A DNA stretch of 64,000 bases, taken from Labyrinthula sp. Ha. Its lineage: Eukaryota > Sar > Bigyra > Labyrinthulida > Labyrinthulaceae. The notes beneath the pieces were generated by a model. The model was not told where the DNA came from and ran no database searches. It saw only the letters and a program-made list of their open reading frames with translations. Made by a program: the position numbers and the translations under genes. Positions 35,201 to 43,769 of the stretch are shown in pieces (the first letter of the stretch is position 1; the number at the start of each line of letters is the position of its first letter). The stretch spans positions 682,001 through 746,000 of the forward strand of contig JAALGZ010000006.1 of NCBI GenBank assembly GCA_015227615.1, given 5' to 3'.

Positions 35201-36636
35201 GGAAAAAAGATAACGTTTTTTAGTTGGAGTACAATATTGTTGAGTAAAATAAAATCTAATGTACCTTTTACGGTATTAATGATCTTTTTGGAGAAAGCTC
35301 CTGAAATAGATATATTACTGATTGGTTCAATATTTTTTAGCAGAGCTTTATTGCCAACAACATGTTTGGTTGCTCCTGAATCTAATAATGACTGGAAGCA
35401 ATTATGTTCGAATCTACAAAAACATTTAACAGAGTTCATTGATGTGGTATTAATAAAAATGTTTAAAGTCATGATGAAGGAGTCTAAATGAGTGGGTTGT
35501 ATTTCTTCTTCATCTTGAAAAATATTATCAATGTCTAATTTATTAATATCTGTTTCATGTTCTTCAATTGTATCATCGTTTTGGTTGTCGTTTTCTAAAG
35601 TTTCTTCTTCTTTTGGAAGAATTCTTTCAGTGTTTATTCTAAGAACTTGTATTTTGCAAGATCTGGATTTGTGTGAAGGATCTCCACACTTCCAGCAGAC
35701 AAATTCGGCGTTTGGACACTGTTTAATGTTATGTCCGAAACCACCACATTTAAGACAACGCCTGTTAGGCCTAAATATTGTCTTGTTGTTCGAATTGGAC
35801 ACCTCAGTAACTTTGATGTTCATACGAGACATAGGACTACGAGTTGTATTCTGACTACAACGAAGAGATAAATTAGAAGCTATTCTAAGAAAGTATTTAA
35901 TAGTTTCATCTAAAGTTTCAGCATTGCAAATGGATTTGTGAACTTGAAACTGAGTGTCAGGTAATCCCATTAAAAATATCTCTCGTATTTCACGCGTTTC
36001 AGAACCTCCGTGAAATACAAACTCAGCATATCTTTTTCTAAAAACATTGATATAATTGTTTAATTCTCTAAACTGAATAGTATTTAGACGTTGTTTTGCT
36101 GCTACTCGAGCAGCTTCAGAGTCTTTTTCATAATGATATTTAATAGCTGAAAAGCCATTAAATAAACTGCTTGAAGCTTCAATATAATGTATAAGTTCAA
36201 GACTTAAAGTAGATCTCAAAATATGTAAAACAGACTGTACATTACTTGCATACTCAACTTTTGCTTGATAATATTTTTCTTCATTGTCATAAATCATAAA
36301 TAAGTATTGCTGAAAAACATAGATGTTACATTCTAGAGATAACTTCATCAACTCCATTGGAGTATCATTTGATGTTTTAGTAAAAGTTTTTATTGAGGTG
36401 GTTCTGTTAATATCATAATTATTATTTCTCAGTAAATCTTTAACAAAATCCAGCTCAGTTTTATTCACTTCTTTCTCCTGTTTAATCAACATAGGTGCAG
36501 CAACCTCATACATAATAAATAGTGCAAGATGTTTCTTGCCTAGGTATGCCCTAAGAGAGGCTTCCCAATCTCTAAAAATAATTCTAGAGGAACCTAGTCT
36601 TGGGAGTTCACGTGTTTTTGAATCATAATTATTCAT
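32218..36636 (-). CDS. Ty1/copia Gag-Pol polyprotein, 1472 aa
   Basis: One uninterrupted frame from ATG 36636. Order by rough residue: Gag with two CCHC zinc knuckles (about 292-330, CLKCGGFGHNIKQC and CWKCGDPSHKSRSC); aspartic protease with LLDSGATKHVV (about 417); integrase with an H/C zinc region starting HCRLGH (about 547) and a DDE core; reverse transcriptase with the YVDD active site (VYVDDLLYAG, about 1159); RNase H near the C-terminus (ITFSSTEAEFVA). Protease-integrase-RT-RNase H order defines the copia group. A single Gag-Pol frame without shift is usual for many copia elements. The element looks whole. Confidence 0.96.
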   Translation of the reverse strand: MNNYDSKTRELPRLGSSRIIFRDWEASLRAYLGKKHLALFIMYEVAAPMLIKQEKEVNKTELDFVKDLLRNNNYDINRTTSIKTFTKTSNDTPMELMKLSLECNIYVFQQYLFMIYDNEEKYYQAKVEYASNVQSVLHILRSTLSLELIHYIEASSSLFNGFSAIKYHYEKDSEAARVAAKQRLNTIQFRELNNYINVFRKRYAEFVFHGGSETREIREIFLMGLPDTQFQVHKSICNAETLDETIKYFLRIASNLSLRCSQNTTRSPMSRMNIKVTEVSNSNNKTIFRPNRRCLKCGGFGHNIKQCPNAEFVCWKCGDPSHKSRSCKIQVLRINTERILPKEEETLENDNQNDDTIEEHETDINKLDIDNIFQDEEEIQPTHLDSFIMTLNIFINTTSMNSVKCFCRFEHNCFQSLLDSGATKHVVGNKALLKNIEPISNISISGAFSKKIINTVKGTLDFILLNNIVLQLKNVIFFPQLHENTVIISEPALVNDGFSIVKTPTESKITRNGFTFAKLSKTTNKYILHSMLNPKNKLGIYKYEVTPEQLNHCRLGHINNQYLINSGFKPMKKSFCLGCAAGKLREKSKAKVINRKTTTLFQPQHPLQKLHVDTLGLLPFSFQRFKYIVLMVCSKTGYIIPILVHSKENISKKITQRLLILQNNFNFKTTCIFSDHGSEFSALNKYCSKNGILREYSNEYFPAENGRIERQNQTLVFMMKSLLYQTKTPIRFWDFAAIHASKIINFISRKNKISSFQQLTNTPPPISDIKLFGSKGFALSSKTKKLQPSRKIIYLGMDTESKANICYDIERKKIYHFRTVKLDEEGSISHSYNDFHQHTLIPELEYSFTNKSKSKNENKNKNGLVIDDDSPYQYVEEDSFTSNDTPEKEKLPSSFTPFLNSDFINSDTSLPNSNSGTKNPIGDFEISNSNIIQGKRTRKPRILKLEVPPTKLDSDNIIPPRRFRYIEGRIDSKAWLAAYQKELSSLETTGIFEVVPRSSADSRIIPLVEIFRTKKDMYGHDIAKVRFCADDNKYGEGKRRKCPEFYAPVAPISTIRIFLTVAIQFDSWLRQLDITAAFIYGSLPNPIYLELPKGHPRRRDKLFIWKSSTSIYGLRQAPKIWHETLTDALLSINLKPSTCDHCLFSSSNGGRINIIVLVYVDDLLYAGEKSSIETFEKLMKDKFKLSWTPVAETYVGLRLKKMKDGKCSVDLSNRIVQGANTHQLSSITGTIYSPLTKDLEEDQSKKLINIKSFQKIVGLLNYIALHTRPDISYAVQSLSSKLKEPTQDALAQAKRTLSYLLQYHSKTMIYDKIKEKENILFLLTDSSFANSVSRKSVYGNLILLNDNIISYRSKLEPVITFSSTEAEFVAISISIQDLKGKFNILKDLNIDFKVVVLVDSQPAIRLCLGRIAVGRLKHLDTKFKYVSQEISTMKAVIHHIPTYENWADIFTKRSTRTMLKKFRDKFYEESTN

Positions 36637-36946
36637 ATTTTTTGTCTTATTTCTTATCTTTTTATATCGTTTGGTACCCGGTAATACACAATATGAGGAG
36701 AAATACGTAAATATATATAAATTGTGTAAATTTTGGGAACTTATTTAAATAAATATCTTAACAGAAGGCTTCGTAGTACTTTAGAGTTACCTATGAAGCT
36801 AGGAGAAGAGAAGTAAAGATGTCCTTTTATTTCTTGTTTAGTTGAATTTTTCCCTCTTGAGTTTTTGTCTTTTCCTTCAAGACCTCGTAGTGAACAAATT
36901 CTGTTATTCTTGTTTATTTTATATGCGAGTCTTTAGGCTCTTAACC

Positions 36947-37071
36947 TGTTGTCGAAACTGTTTATTAAAAGGTGGTGTTTCTTATTTTCAATACTTATCA
37001 ATTAAAACTAAAAGCGCAAACTACTAGCTACATAACTCAGAACTATACAAAACCAATAATACCATACAACA
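36947..37071 (-). repeat. 5' LTR of the copia element
   Basis: 125 bp, the same sequence as 32086-32210; the adjoining leader begins GGTTAAGAGCC on the element strand, where the primer-binding site would lie, though I cannot match it to a tRNA. Confidence 0.93.
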
Positions 37072-37076
37072 GAACA
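37072..37076. repeat. Target-site duplication, right (GAACA)
   Basis: Matches the left copy at 32081-32085. Confidence 0.9.
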
Positions 37077-38288
37077 AGAGCGCACGCCAGGTTAGCAGGG
37101 GTAGAGATATATTTGCAGGAGCTAGGATTTGGAATTTTCAACTAAAGGTAGAATTTAGATATTTGTGAGACTTAGGGCTAGATTAGCTTTAGGAGGTTTT
37201 AATACTCAATATTTTTGTTACGTCGGCAAAGAGTGATTGAACATAATTTTATTTATGATTGGAAGGGTTTGGCTCAGGCATGATAGGATCTGTGTGGTAG
37301 GGAAAAGGGGAGTGAGGAAAGGGGACAAGTTAAACACTTCGAGTCAATTTTATAGAGGCAGTGTAGCTGGCTGGTTTTTGGGTATACCTGTGGATTATCT
37401 ACAGGCGGAACCGTGTTGCTTATATGTCTTTTTCCCAGCTTATGCGTTGGCATTTTCCAGCACAGTTTGGATGTTGTCGATTCGCTTGTGCTTGAGAGAG
37501 TTGAGATCGGGATAAGCATGAGGGCTCCGCACATCTTCCTGTTGTTGACGGATGTATCGTCATCTTCCTAGTCCTTGAATCTTTCGGCATATATGATATT
37601 AGGCTCAACGCACCTTCCTCTGGTTTACGTAATTGCTCGTGGTTTACTATGGTTGGCGCCTTGCTGGAATATTTGGTTTATTCTCAGGTAAAGTGCACTC
37701 AGTTTCTTGTTTTGTCCTGTTGTCATTTATGCAGACTTAACGATCACATAATAACTTTGATATAATGAAGGTTCTTGTGATATTTGTCTGGTACTCATAT
37801 CCATGTTGGTGTTGTTAAGGAGTTTGATGTTATAGGCATGGATTCAAGGTAAGCAAAGCTAATGAAAACTCCATTAAGAAAGTCCAAATCCCCAATGAAT
37901 CCTTCCTGCAAGATCCTCTGTTGCTCCTCAAAAGCATCTCCGGTAAAATCCTCAAAAATCCTCTGTCAATTCCACACTCAATGTGGTTTCACGACTCCCT
38001 CGGTCACTTGAAATTCTTCTCAAAAGTCAGAAAACGTCCTCAATGTGGATTCCTTCTATACCCTAGTTATAAATTAGTCCTCTTTTCATTTCAGCAATTA
38101 TAGCCACTGACCACATTGTATTTGTTTCCTTTATAAAAGAAACCTGAGCAGAAACAGTGAAATCGGGAAATTCCGGGAATTATGGGTAGATTCAGTTCCA
38201 ACAAAGTGACAAGTACCCGATAGACCATGAGAAACTGGGGATAATCGGGAAATTTTTTCCGGTTTGGTTTTCAGTTCGGGAATATGTG
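37077..38288. other. Intergenic region between the copia element and the second pectate-lyase-like gene
   Basis: Somewhat less AT-rich than its surroundings. A 92-codon frame without ATG (37237-37515) shows no domain and has an equally open antisense partner, so I do not call it. Near 38160-38290 the word aatcgggaaatt occurs twice (about 80 bp apart) beside cccgat/atcggg inverted words, a small local repeat upstream of the gene. Confidence 0.35.
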
Positions 38289-38289
38289 A

Positions 38290-38317
38290 AGAGTTATATA
38301 TATATATATATAACTCT
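38290..38317. repeat. 28-bp perfect palindrome with (TA)n core
   Basis: AGAGT and ACTCT arms flank a TA-repeat core, 72 bp upstream of ATG 38389. It could form a cruciform or hold a TATA-like promoter element, but a chance TA expansion is equally possible. The other pectate-lyase-like gene has no such palindrome. Confidence 0.6.
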
Positions 38318-38388
38318 GGATTTGAATGAAACGTATCCAGTTAATTAGAAGACCACAATCATTCTAGAATAAAGCAGAACTGAACAAT

Positions 38389-40047
38389 ATGACTAGATAT
38401 TCAAAAAGTTTTTTTCTGTTTGTGCTCTCGATATTTGGTTTGAGGTCTGCAGGTAAATTTTCTCAGGAAGAATTTGATGCACACTGCTTTGAGTTAATAA
38501 ACAACGATTCTTTAAACTGGAGAGACGGAGCGCTTGAAACAGATCAAGAGATAGTTTCTTGTTTACGCGAGAGTCTTGGTGACCCAATCGGTTTTGGAGA
38601 AGGTACAACAGGAGGTTATGATCCCGAAGGTTCAAGTGAGTTAATAATCATTACAAATGACTTTCCTGAACAGCAAGTAGTGAACGCAATTGAAAACCCA
38701 AACTATACCTGGATAGTATTTGATAAGATAGATTTTGCAGAAGAAGTAATGCTCTCGATGCACAGAATGAATTGCACAGACTCTATTGTTCTATCTGGAT
38801 TAGGAAACTCTTCAGTAGAAGAGTGTATGGACCCTTTTCTATGGTGTAACAACAAGGTAGTGGATGCTGAAAACTGTATTCATCAGTTTTATAATGTGGG
38901 GTTAAATGTGGATTCACCAGTTACTACTTTGATGATGGACACCAACACAGCTATAGACGGGCGAGGATCGAAGGCATATTTCATGTTCAATGGCTTCAAA
39001 GTAGGCATGGACTCTCTAGAAAAAGGAAACGTAATAATTACAAATGTACACTTTAAAGGTGCTGGTCATATTGAGAACCATGAAAATGATCCCGATATGA
39101 TTAGAGTTACAGGACAATCTTCCAGAGTGTGGATTCATCAAAACACTTTTGAAGAAAGTGGTGATGGAGCAGTCGAATTGAAACGAGGCGGAAGAGGAAC
39201 TACTGTTTCTTTCAATAAGTTTTTGAATGTATATAGATCTTCTATTCACGGCTCAAGTGATTCCCAAGAGATAAATGAGATAATTACATCGACTTATCAT
39301 AATAACTTGTTCATTACAACAGATAGAAATTTTTCTAGTAAGTTTTATCAAAGTGCACGTAGAGTTCCTTTGTTGAGAAGAGGTCAATCACACAGTTGGA
39401 ATAATGTATTTTATAATTATGTAAAGGATATTGGAAGTATTAGGGTTGGAGGTAGGTTGTATTTTGAGAATAATTTAGTACTTATTCAAGAAGACTTTTT
39501 AGTGTTCAAGAATAGAACTTTGAATAGATTCACTGTAGCTGAAGATATGTTTGATTTCAAAGAGGGAGGTGTAGAAGTTGTGGATAGCATAGTCTCTTTA
39601 GTGGATGAAAACTGTAACCCAACAGGAGTAGCTTTGAATTTTAATGGATCAATGGGAACCACTCCAGATATGTTGTCACAATATGGAAACTATTCTAAAG
39701 ATATGTATTATGAAAATATCAGAGCTGCAGATGTTGATTTAGTCAAGTACTTAAAACAAACGACTGGGAAGGGTGCATTCGTACCTTTTATGAGCCCATA
39801 TGCATTAGACACTAATTTTCTGATTGAAACAGAGAGTGGAAGTTGTTTGGAAAGAGTACCCCAAGATGAAGGTGACATAGTCTTGGTATTTGCAGCTTTT
39901 ATTATTCTAGTAACACTGTTCATTGTTATTGCAGTTATTTTCGCAAATAAATGTGGAAATATTTATGTGAAAAAAACTAAAGAGGGGAAACTAACCAAGA
40001 AAGATGGTGATATATTAGTTATGGCTGATAATAATCTATCCATCTAG
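38389..40047 (+). CDS. Membrane-anchored pectate-lyase-like protein (PL1 fold), copy 2, 552 aa
   Basis: Intronless paralogue of 23052-24722 with the same layout: signal peptide (FFLFVLSIFGLRSAG), PL1 beta-helix motifs (TAIDGRGSKAYFMFNGFKV, WIHQNTFEESGDGAVELKRG, IHGSSDS, RVPLLRRGQSHSWNN), one membrane helix (VFAAFIILVTLFIVIAVIFA) and a short lysine-rich tail. Long stretches are identical or nearly so to copy 1, for example the first 130 codons after the signal peptide and codons about 325-490. A block around codons 280-322 and the whole membrane/tail region differ clearly. Such a mosaic suggests duplication followed by gene conversion, with the ends free to diverge. Same strand as copy 1, about 13.7 kb apart, with the copia insertion between. 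Confidence 0.88.
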   Translation: MTRYSKSFFLFVLSIFGLRSAGKFSQEEFDAHCFELINNDSLNWRDGALETDQEIVSCLRESLGDPIGFGEGTTGGYDPEGSSELIIITNDFPEQQVVNAIENPNYTWIVFDKIDFAEEVMLSMHRMNCTDSIVLSGLGNSSVEECMDPFLWCNNKVVDAENCIHQFYNVGLNVDSPVTTLMMDTNTAIDGRGSKAYFMFNGFKVGMDSLEKGNVIITNVHFKGAGHIENHENDPDMIRVTGQSSRVWIHQNTFEESGDGAVELKRGGRGTTVSFNKFLNVYRSSIHGSSDSQEINEIITSTYHNNLFITTDRNFSSKFYQSARRVPLLRRGQSHSWNNVFYNYVKDIGSIRVGGRLYFENNLVLIQEDFLVFKNRTLNRFTVAEDMFDFKEGGVEVVDSIVSLVDENCNPTGVALNFNGSMGTTPDMLSQYGNYSKDMYYENIRAADVDLVKYLKQTTGKGAFVPFMSPYALDTNFLIETESGSCLERVPQDEGDIVLVFAAFIILVTLFIVIAVIFANKCGNIYVKKTKEGKLTKKDGDILVMADNNLSI

Positions 40048-41040
40048 TTGCTGAACGTTCTTCAGCTATAAAGTGACCTTGATTTATTAGAAATTGAGAA
40101 ATAATTTGATAATTAGCTAACTTTCATTATAAACAATCACAAGAAAGGTTTCACCGGATATATTCTAATTGATTATTCATCAAACTGTAACTACATTGAA
40201 GCTTCCAAAGCGTTCGAGTCGCTTGTAGTTCTTTTCTTTACTAGCATTTTTTCCGGTCTAGACATGAAAACCTGAATTGTTTTTCTTACTTCTTAACTGT
40301 AAGTCAAATTCAAGATTTAGTGAAGTAAGGAGGACATCTTTAGGTGCTCAATAATTGTCGCCATGAATTGATGTTGTATATCTGCTGTAGTTATGGATAA
40401 GTATCCAAATTTCAGAACCTTTGTAATCTCAAAAGGTATCGGTCTATGGAAAAACTAGAACCCCTAAAAATACATTGCGTCCTTTTTGTTTAGGGATTGT
40501 AGTTTTATTTTTTCAGAAAGCATATCGATATGAACAACATTATATATAGATGCTTTGTTCTTGGGATAACATAGGACTTGTGTGTCCGAAAGAGGGAAAA
40601 AACTCTCAATATGTCAAGATGAATGGAAAACATACCTCAAGAGGTCGGAATATCCATAAGTTCCTGAGTGAACAGAAACCATTGTATTAGAGTAAGCTTT
40701 TTTTCGTAGATCATGGGGTTGCTTATTCTGGTCGTCCATTAAAGTAATTCTTCACGTATTCTGTTCCTTAATTCAAAATGTTGAGAATTAGAAAGACGAA
40801 TAGCCTTATTTCATATGCACTTGGCAAATCAGCTTTGATGGTAGTATTTTGTTTTGTTAGACAGCAAATTTATGTTTTATTTTTTGAACAGAACCTTTCT
40901 ATATGATTTGAATAATTATTATTATTACAAAGAGGTGGGTTTGCCATTGGAATCTGAATAAGTTATTCTTCACTCCTGAATCACATAGCGAATAAAACTT
41001 TTTGACTCCAGGATCAGATATTGCTAGAGATCATTTGCTC
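40048..41040. other. Intergenic, nothing recognised
   Basis: No gene. A stem-loop aagcg-ttcgagt-cgctt at about 40208 resembles a tRNA T-arm but has no matching acceptor or anticodon arms. Confidence 0.4.
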
Positions 41041-41059
41041 AAGTTTTTAATTACCCACA

Positions 41060-42130
41060 ACAAAACAAATCAATAAGAGATAGTTCACAAAGGAAAGAAC
41101 AAACAGAAGTATCACGCCAGAAAACGAAACAAACTAAAATGAACCAGGCAATGATTCATTCAAGTTTCTATATAGTATTGAAGCATATGTTGACGTTAGA
41201 CGAGCATGCATGAGTTATTCGTAAGACGGATCAATCAACCTAATGGCAGAACGTGATATTTCAAGTTTCAAAATGGATAAAAGAAAACTATAGAATGTAA
41301 AGAGACCTCAAAAGCTGATGTTCCCTTGGAAGCCAATCTACGAAGTAGATTCAAGCTTCTTTTCAAACTGAATGAATTCATTTTTAAAAACAAATCACGC
41401 AAACAATCCTCAAATGTTGATATTTCAATGCTCAAATATGATAAAGCATAGCTATTTAAGAAGCATAGAGCTTTAGAGTGGTTGTTCCGGTAAGCAAAGA
41501 GGTATTAAGTATATCCACAAGCTCTTCTAGATGTGAATCAAGATATTATGGAAATCCGATCAAGCAAGCAAACGCCAGCTGGTGAAATTTCAAGAAAAAT
41601 TTTCTAATATGAAGATGGTGAAAAGGAAGTAAATTCACGTTTTATTCTACTCTTTCGGTTATTATTTAAGGATTTGCTTATCTTTTGTTCAGAAGAAGTT
41701 GAAAGAAAAATACGAAGGACGAAAAAAAAGAATAATGGGGCATATTTGGGAGCATTAATTAACTGTGTACAGTAGGGTAGCTGGGCCAATTATTATTTCA
41801 AGAGTTAATCTTAAAAAAGAACAACAGAAGAAAAAAGGTTTGGATCAAAGGGTTCTCACAAATTCAGAGTTATGGAACCAATTAACAAAAAAAAGGACAA
41901 TAGATGGGACTTTTTCTTATTCAATATGTTCCAGGAGCTGGAAAATAATTGTAGCGAGAGGTTTGGGTTTAGGATTATTTTGCAGGAGAAAACTTCCAGG
42001 AACAAGAAAAGGAAAGGTGATAGGAAAATGGTATGCGTTCAAGAGTCATGATCTAGGAAAAACAATGCAGAAACAAAAAGGCAGCTTAGCTATCGTCTAT
42101 GAAGATAAGTTGGACGAATTCCATTGGTAA
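41060..42130 (+). pseudogene. Decayed coding region, unidentified
   Basis: Several long protein-like stretches on the plus strand in changing frames: KADVPLEANLRSRFKLLFKL (about 41313-41372), then VYPQALLDVNQDIMEIRSSK (about 41512-41570), then SRFILLFRLLFKDLLIF (about 41635-41690), and a 121-codon frame without ATG (41765-42130) rich in Lys/Arg with SELWNQLTKKRTIDGTFSY. Together they look like one formerly longer gene or element with breaks. No domain recognised, so the origin, host or mobile, is open. Confidence 0.3.
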
Positions 42131-43760
42131 AGTGACCTTTTGCCCCTTCCCATCCCTTTTCTGCTCCTTTTCTTCCATGACTGAAACATGATCCCACTTT
42201 CCTCCGACACCTCATCAACATTCGTTAAGGTTCCATTGACTCTTCCCTTTAAGACAGCGGTCAGATTCAGGTCTACAACGTACACTCTCTTCTACCCGTC
42301 GCCGTTTCTTTTTGAATCTTTATAGGATTTTATGCTTGCTATTATCCGGTTGGGGTATTTAACCTTCTGCTTTCCTTTGATATGAATACGCTCAAGTTGT
42401 GTAGTGTCAACCTTGAACGGAATAACCCCTTTTAGATCCAGAAGTATCAAGGCTCATCTCCTAAAATGCAACTTTGTAAAGATAATGGTCTTCGAAACTC
42501 AATTTCTTTGAACATGCCCTACAGTGAAGTATTCAACTCTTTGAAAATCACAATATCAAAAGTAGTGCCAGTTAGGAAAACAAAAAATTGTCCACATTTG
42601 ACAACGCCAAGGGGAAACTTCTAACCTATCCCCTTCCAGAATTTCAAGCAAGTAACTCCTCATCCTGGAAGTTGAATCAGTTACAACAAACTTAGGCTCA
42701 TTCAATTCTTCAATGATCCAGCACCCTCCCATTATCTTCAACTCTACTCTGAACATCTCATCAATTTCTTTGGAAAATATCTTATTTTCTCAAATCAATA
42801 CTTTGAGTTATTTGAAGTTCATCTCCATGTACTTGTCCACTGCATTCTCGTTTTAAGTGATAACCTCATCAGGAGTTGAAGTCTTTAAGGTGAACTTCAA
42901 CCTTTCAGTTCCTATGATGACTCAATGGAAAGATTCAACTTCTTGAGTAGTGTTGTGAGAAAGATGAGACTTTTTTATTTCATTCCCAACTGACTTTATT
43001 TTTTCTTTAATATTCCAGGCTTTCTTGTTACAGTTCATCTTCAAGCTTAACTAACATATTCTCCTTAAGTTCAACGAGATATTCCTCTTCTCAGAAGATA
43101 CCTGTTATACATCCCACAAGTTAGAAGTAATGTTCGTCTTTTTATTTTCTTTTTGACCAGTGGCAACTGATTTTGGCATTCTGAAGATATGCTACCTAAA
43201 CAGAACATGTGATATATCCATTACCATAGCAGCTTTCGCCGATACTTTGCTTCTATCCGTCATGATGACCTCCGCCTTGTCCAGACACAGCATCTTCAAA
43301 CTCTTCAAGCCATCTTCCTTTTTACTAATATTATATCGTTGTGGTTACAAAATTGGTGGTTTTTAGAAAGCAATCGATTCCGCAAGATAACATACCTCCT
43401 AACCTGTACTTGTTTATGACATGGGTAGTATCCACTTGGATGCTATCCTCATATACATTTTTTAACTTATTTTTAGGGTATTTCGGGAATTTGAGTAAAT
43501 TAAGAATAACTTCTAATTCTTTGGAATAGTCACAAATCAGATCTAATTTTCCTTTATGTTCCAGGCATTTTTTACCACAGGTGAATAATTGTGAATATCA
43601 ATATCTTCGCCAGAATCAACTCCTTCTTTAAGCTTCTTTATAGCTCCTTTTCCTAGAGTTTTTTCCAGCAATGTATGTAGAAAATTGTAATTAATCGCAA
43701 CATCTGCCGTCAAATTTTCACTGATGGTAGCTCCTAAGCGTTTGATCATTTTCAATTCTT
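42097..43760 (-). pseudogene. Decayed coding region with two related segments, unidentified
   Basis: Minus-strand text includes VYVVDLNLTAVLKGRVNGTL (42285 downwards), ELKIMGGCWIIEELNEP (about 42740-42690), KKAWNIKEKIKSVGNEIKK (about 43025-42970), LCLDKAEVIMTDRSKVSAKAA (about 43290-43230), and a second version reading LGATISENLTADVAINYNF to VVKNAWNIKEN (43735-43545). The shared K[KN]AWNIKE word and similar preceding text suggest two diverged copies of the same coding unit in tandem. Stops interrupt both. Family unknown. The overlap with the plus-strand remnant at its left end shows how decayed the locus is. Confidence 0.3.
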
Positions 43761-43769
43761 CTGGTGAGC

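Larger units (their letters stand above)
32086..37071 (-). mobile_element. Ty1/copia LTR retrotransposon, looks whole, recent
   Basis: 4986 bp, minus orientation, bounded by two 125-bp LTRs that appear identical, with TG...CA ends and inverted TGTTG/CAACA tips, and flanked by the GAACA duplication. A purine tract (GGGGAAGG on the element strand) directly precedes the 3' LTR and overlaps the stop of the polyprotein. About 310 bp of leader lie between the 5' LTR (36947-37071) and the start codon. LTR identity by eye over 125 bp implies a recent insertion, into the sequence between the two pectate-lyase-like genes. Confidence 0.95.

Noticed and set aside
33697-35854. Plus-strand frames of 67-144 codons within the copia element
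   Set aside because: Antisense shadows of the Gag-Pol frame.
37237-37534. 92-codon plus frame and 86-codon minus frame
   Set aside because: Mutually antisense, no ATG for the plus frame, no recognisable feature.
40200-40225. Possible tRNA gene (T-arm-like stem with TTCGAGT loop)
   Set aside because: No acceptor stem partner, anticodon arm or D-arm at the needed distances.
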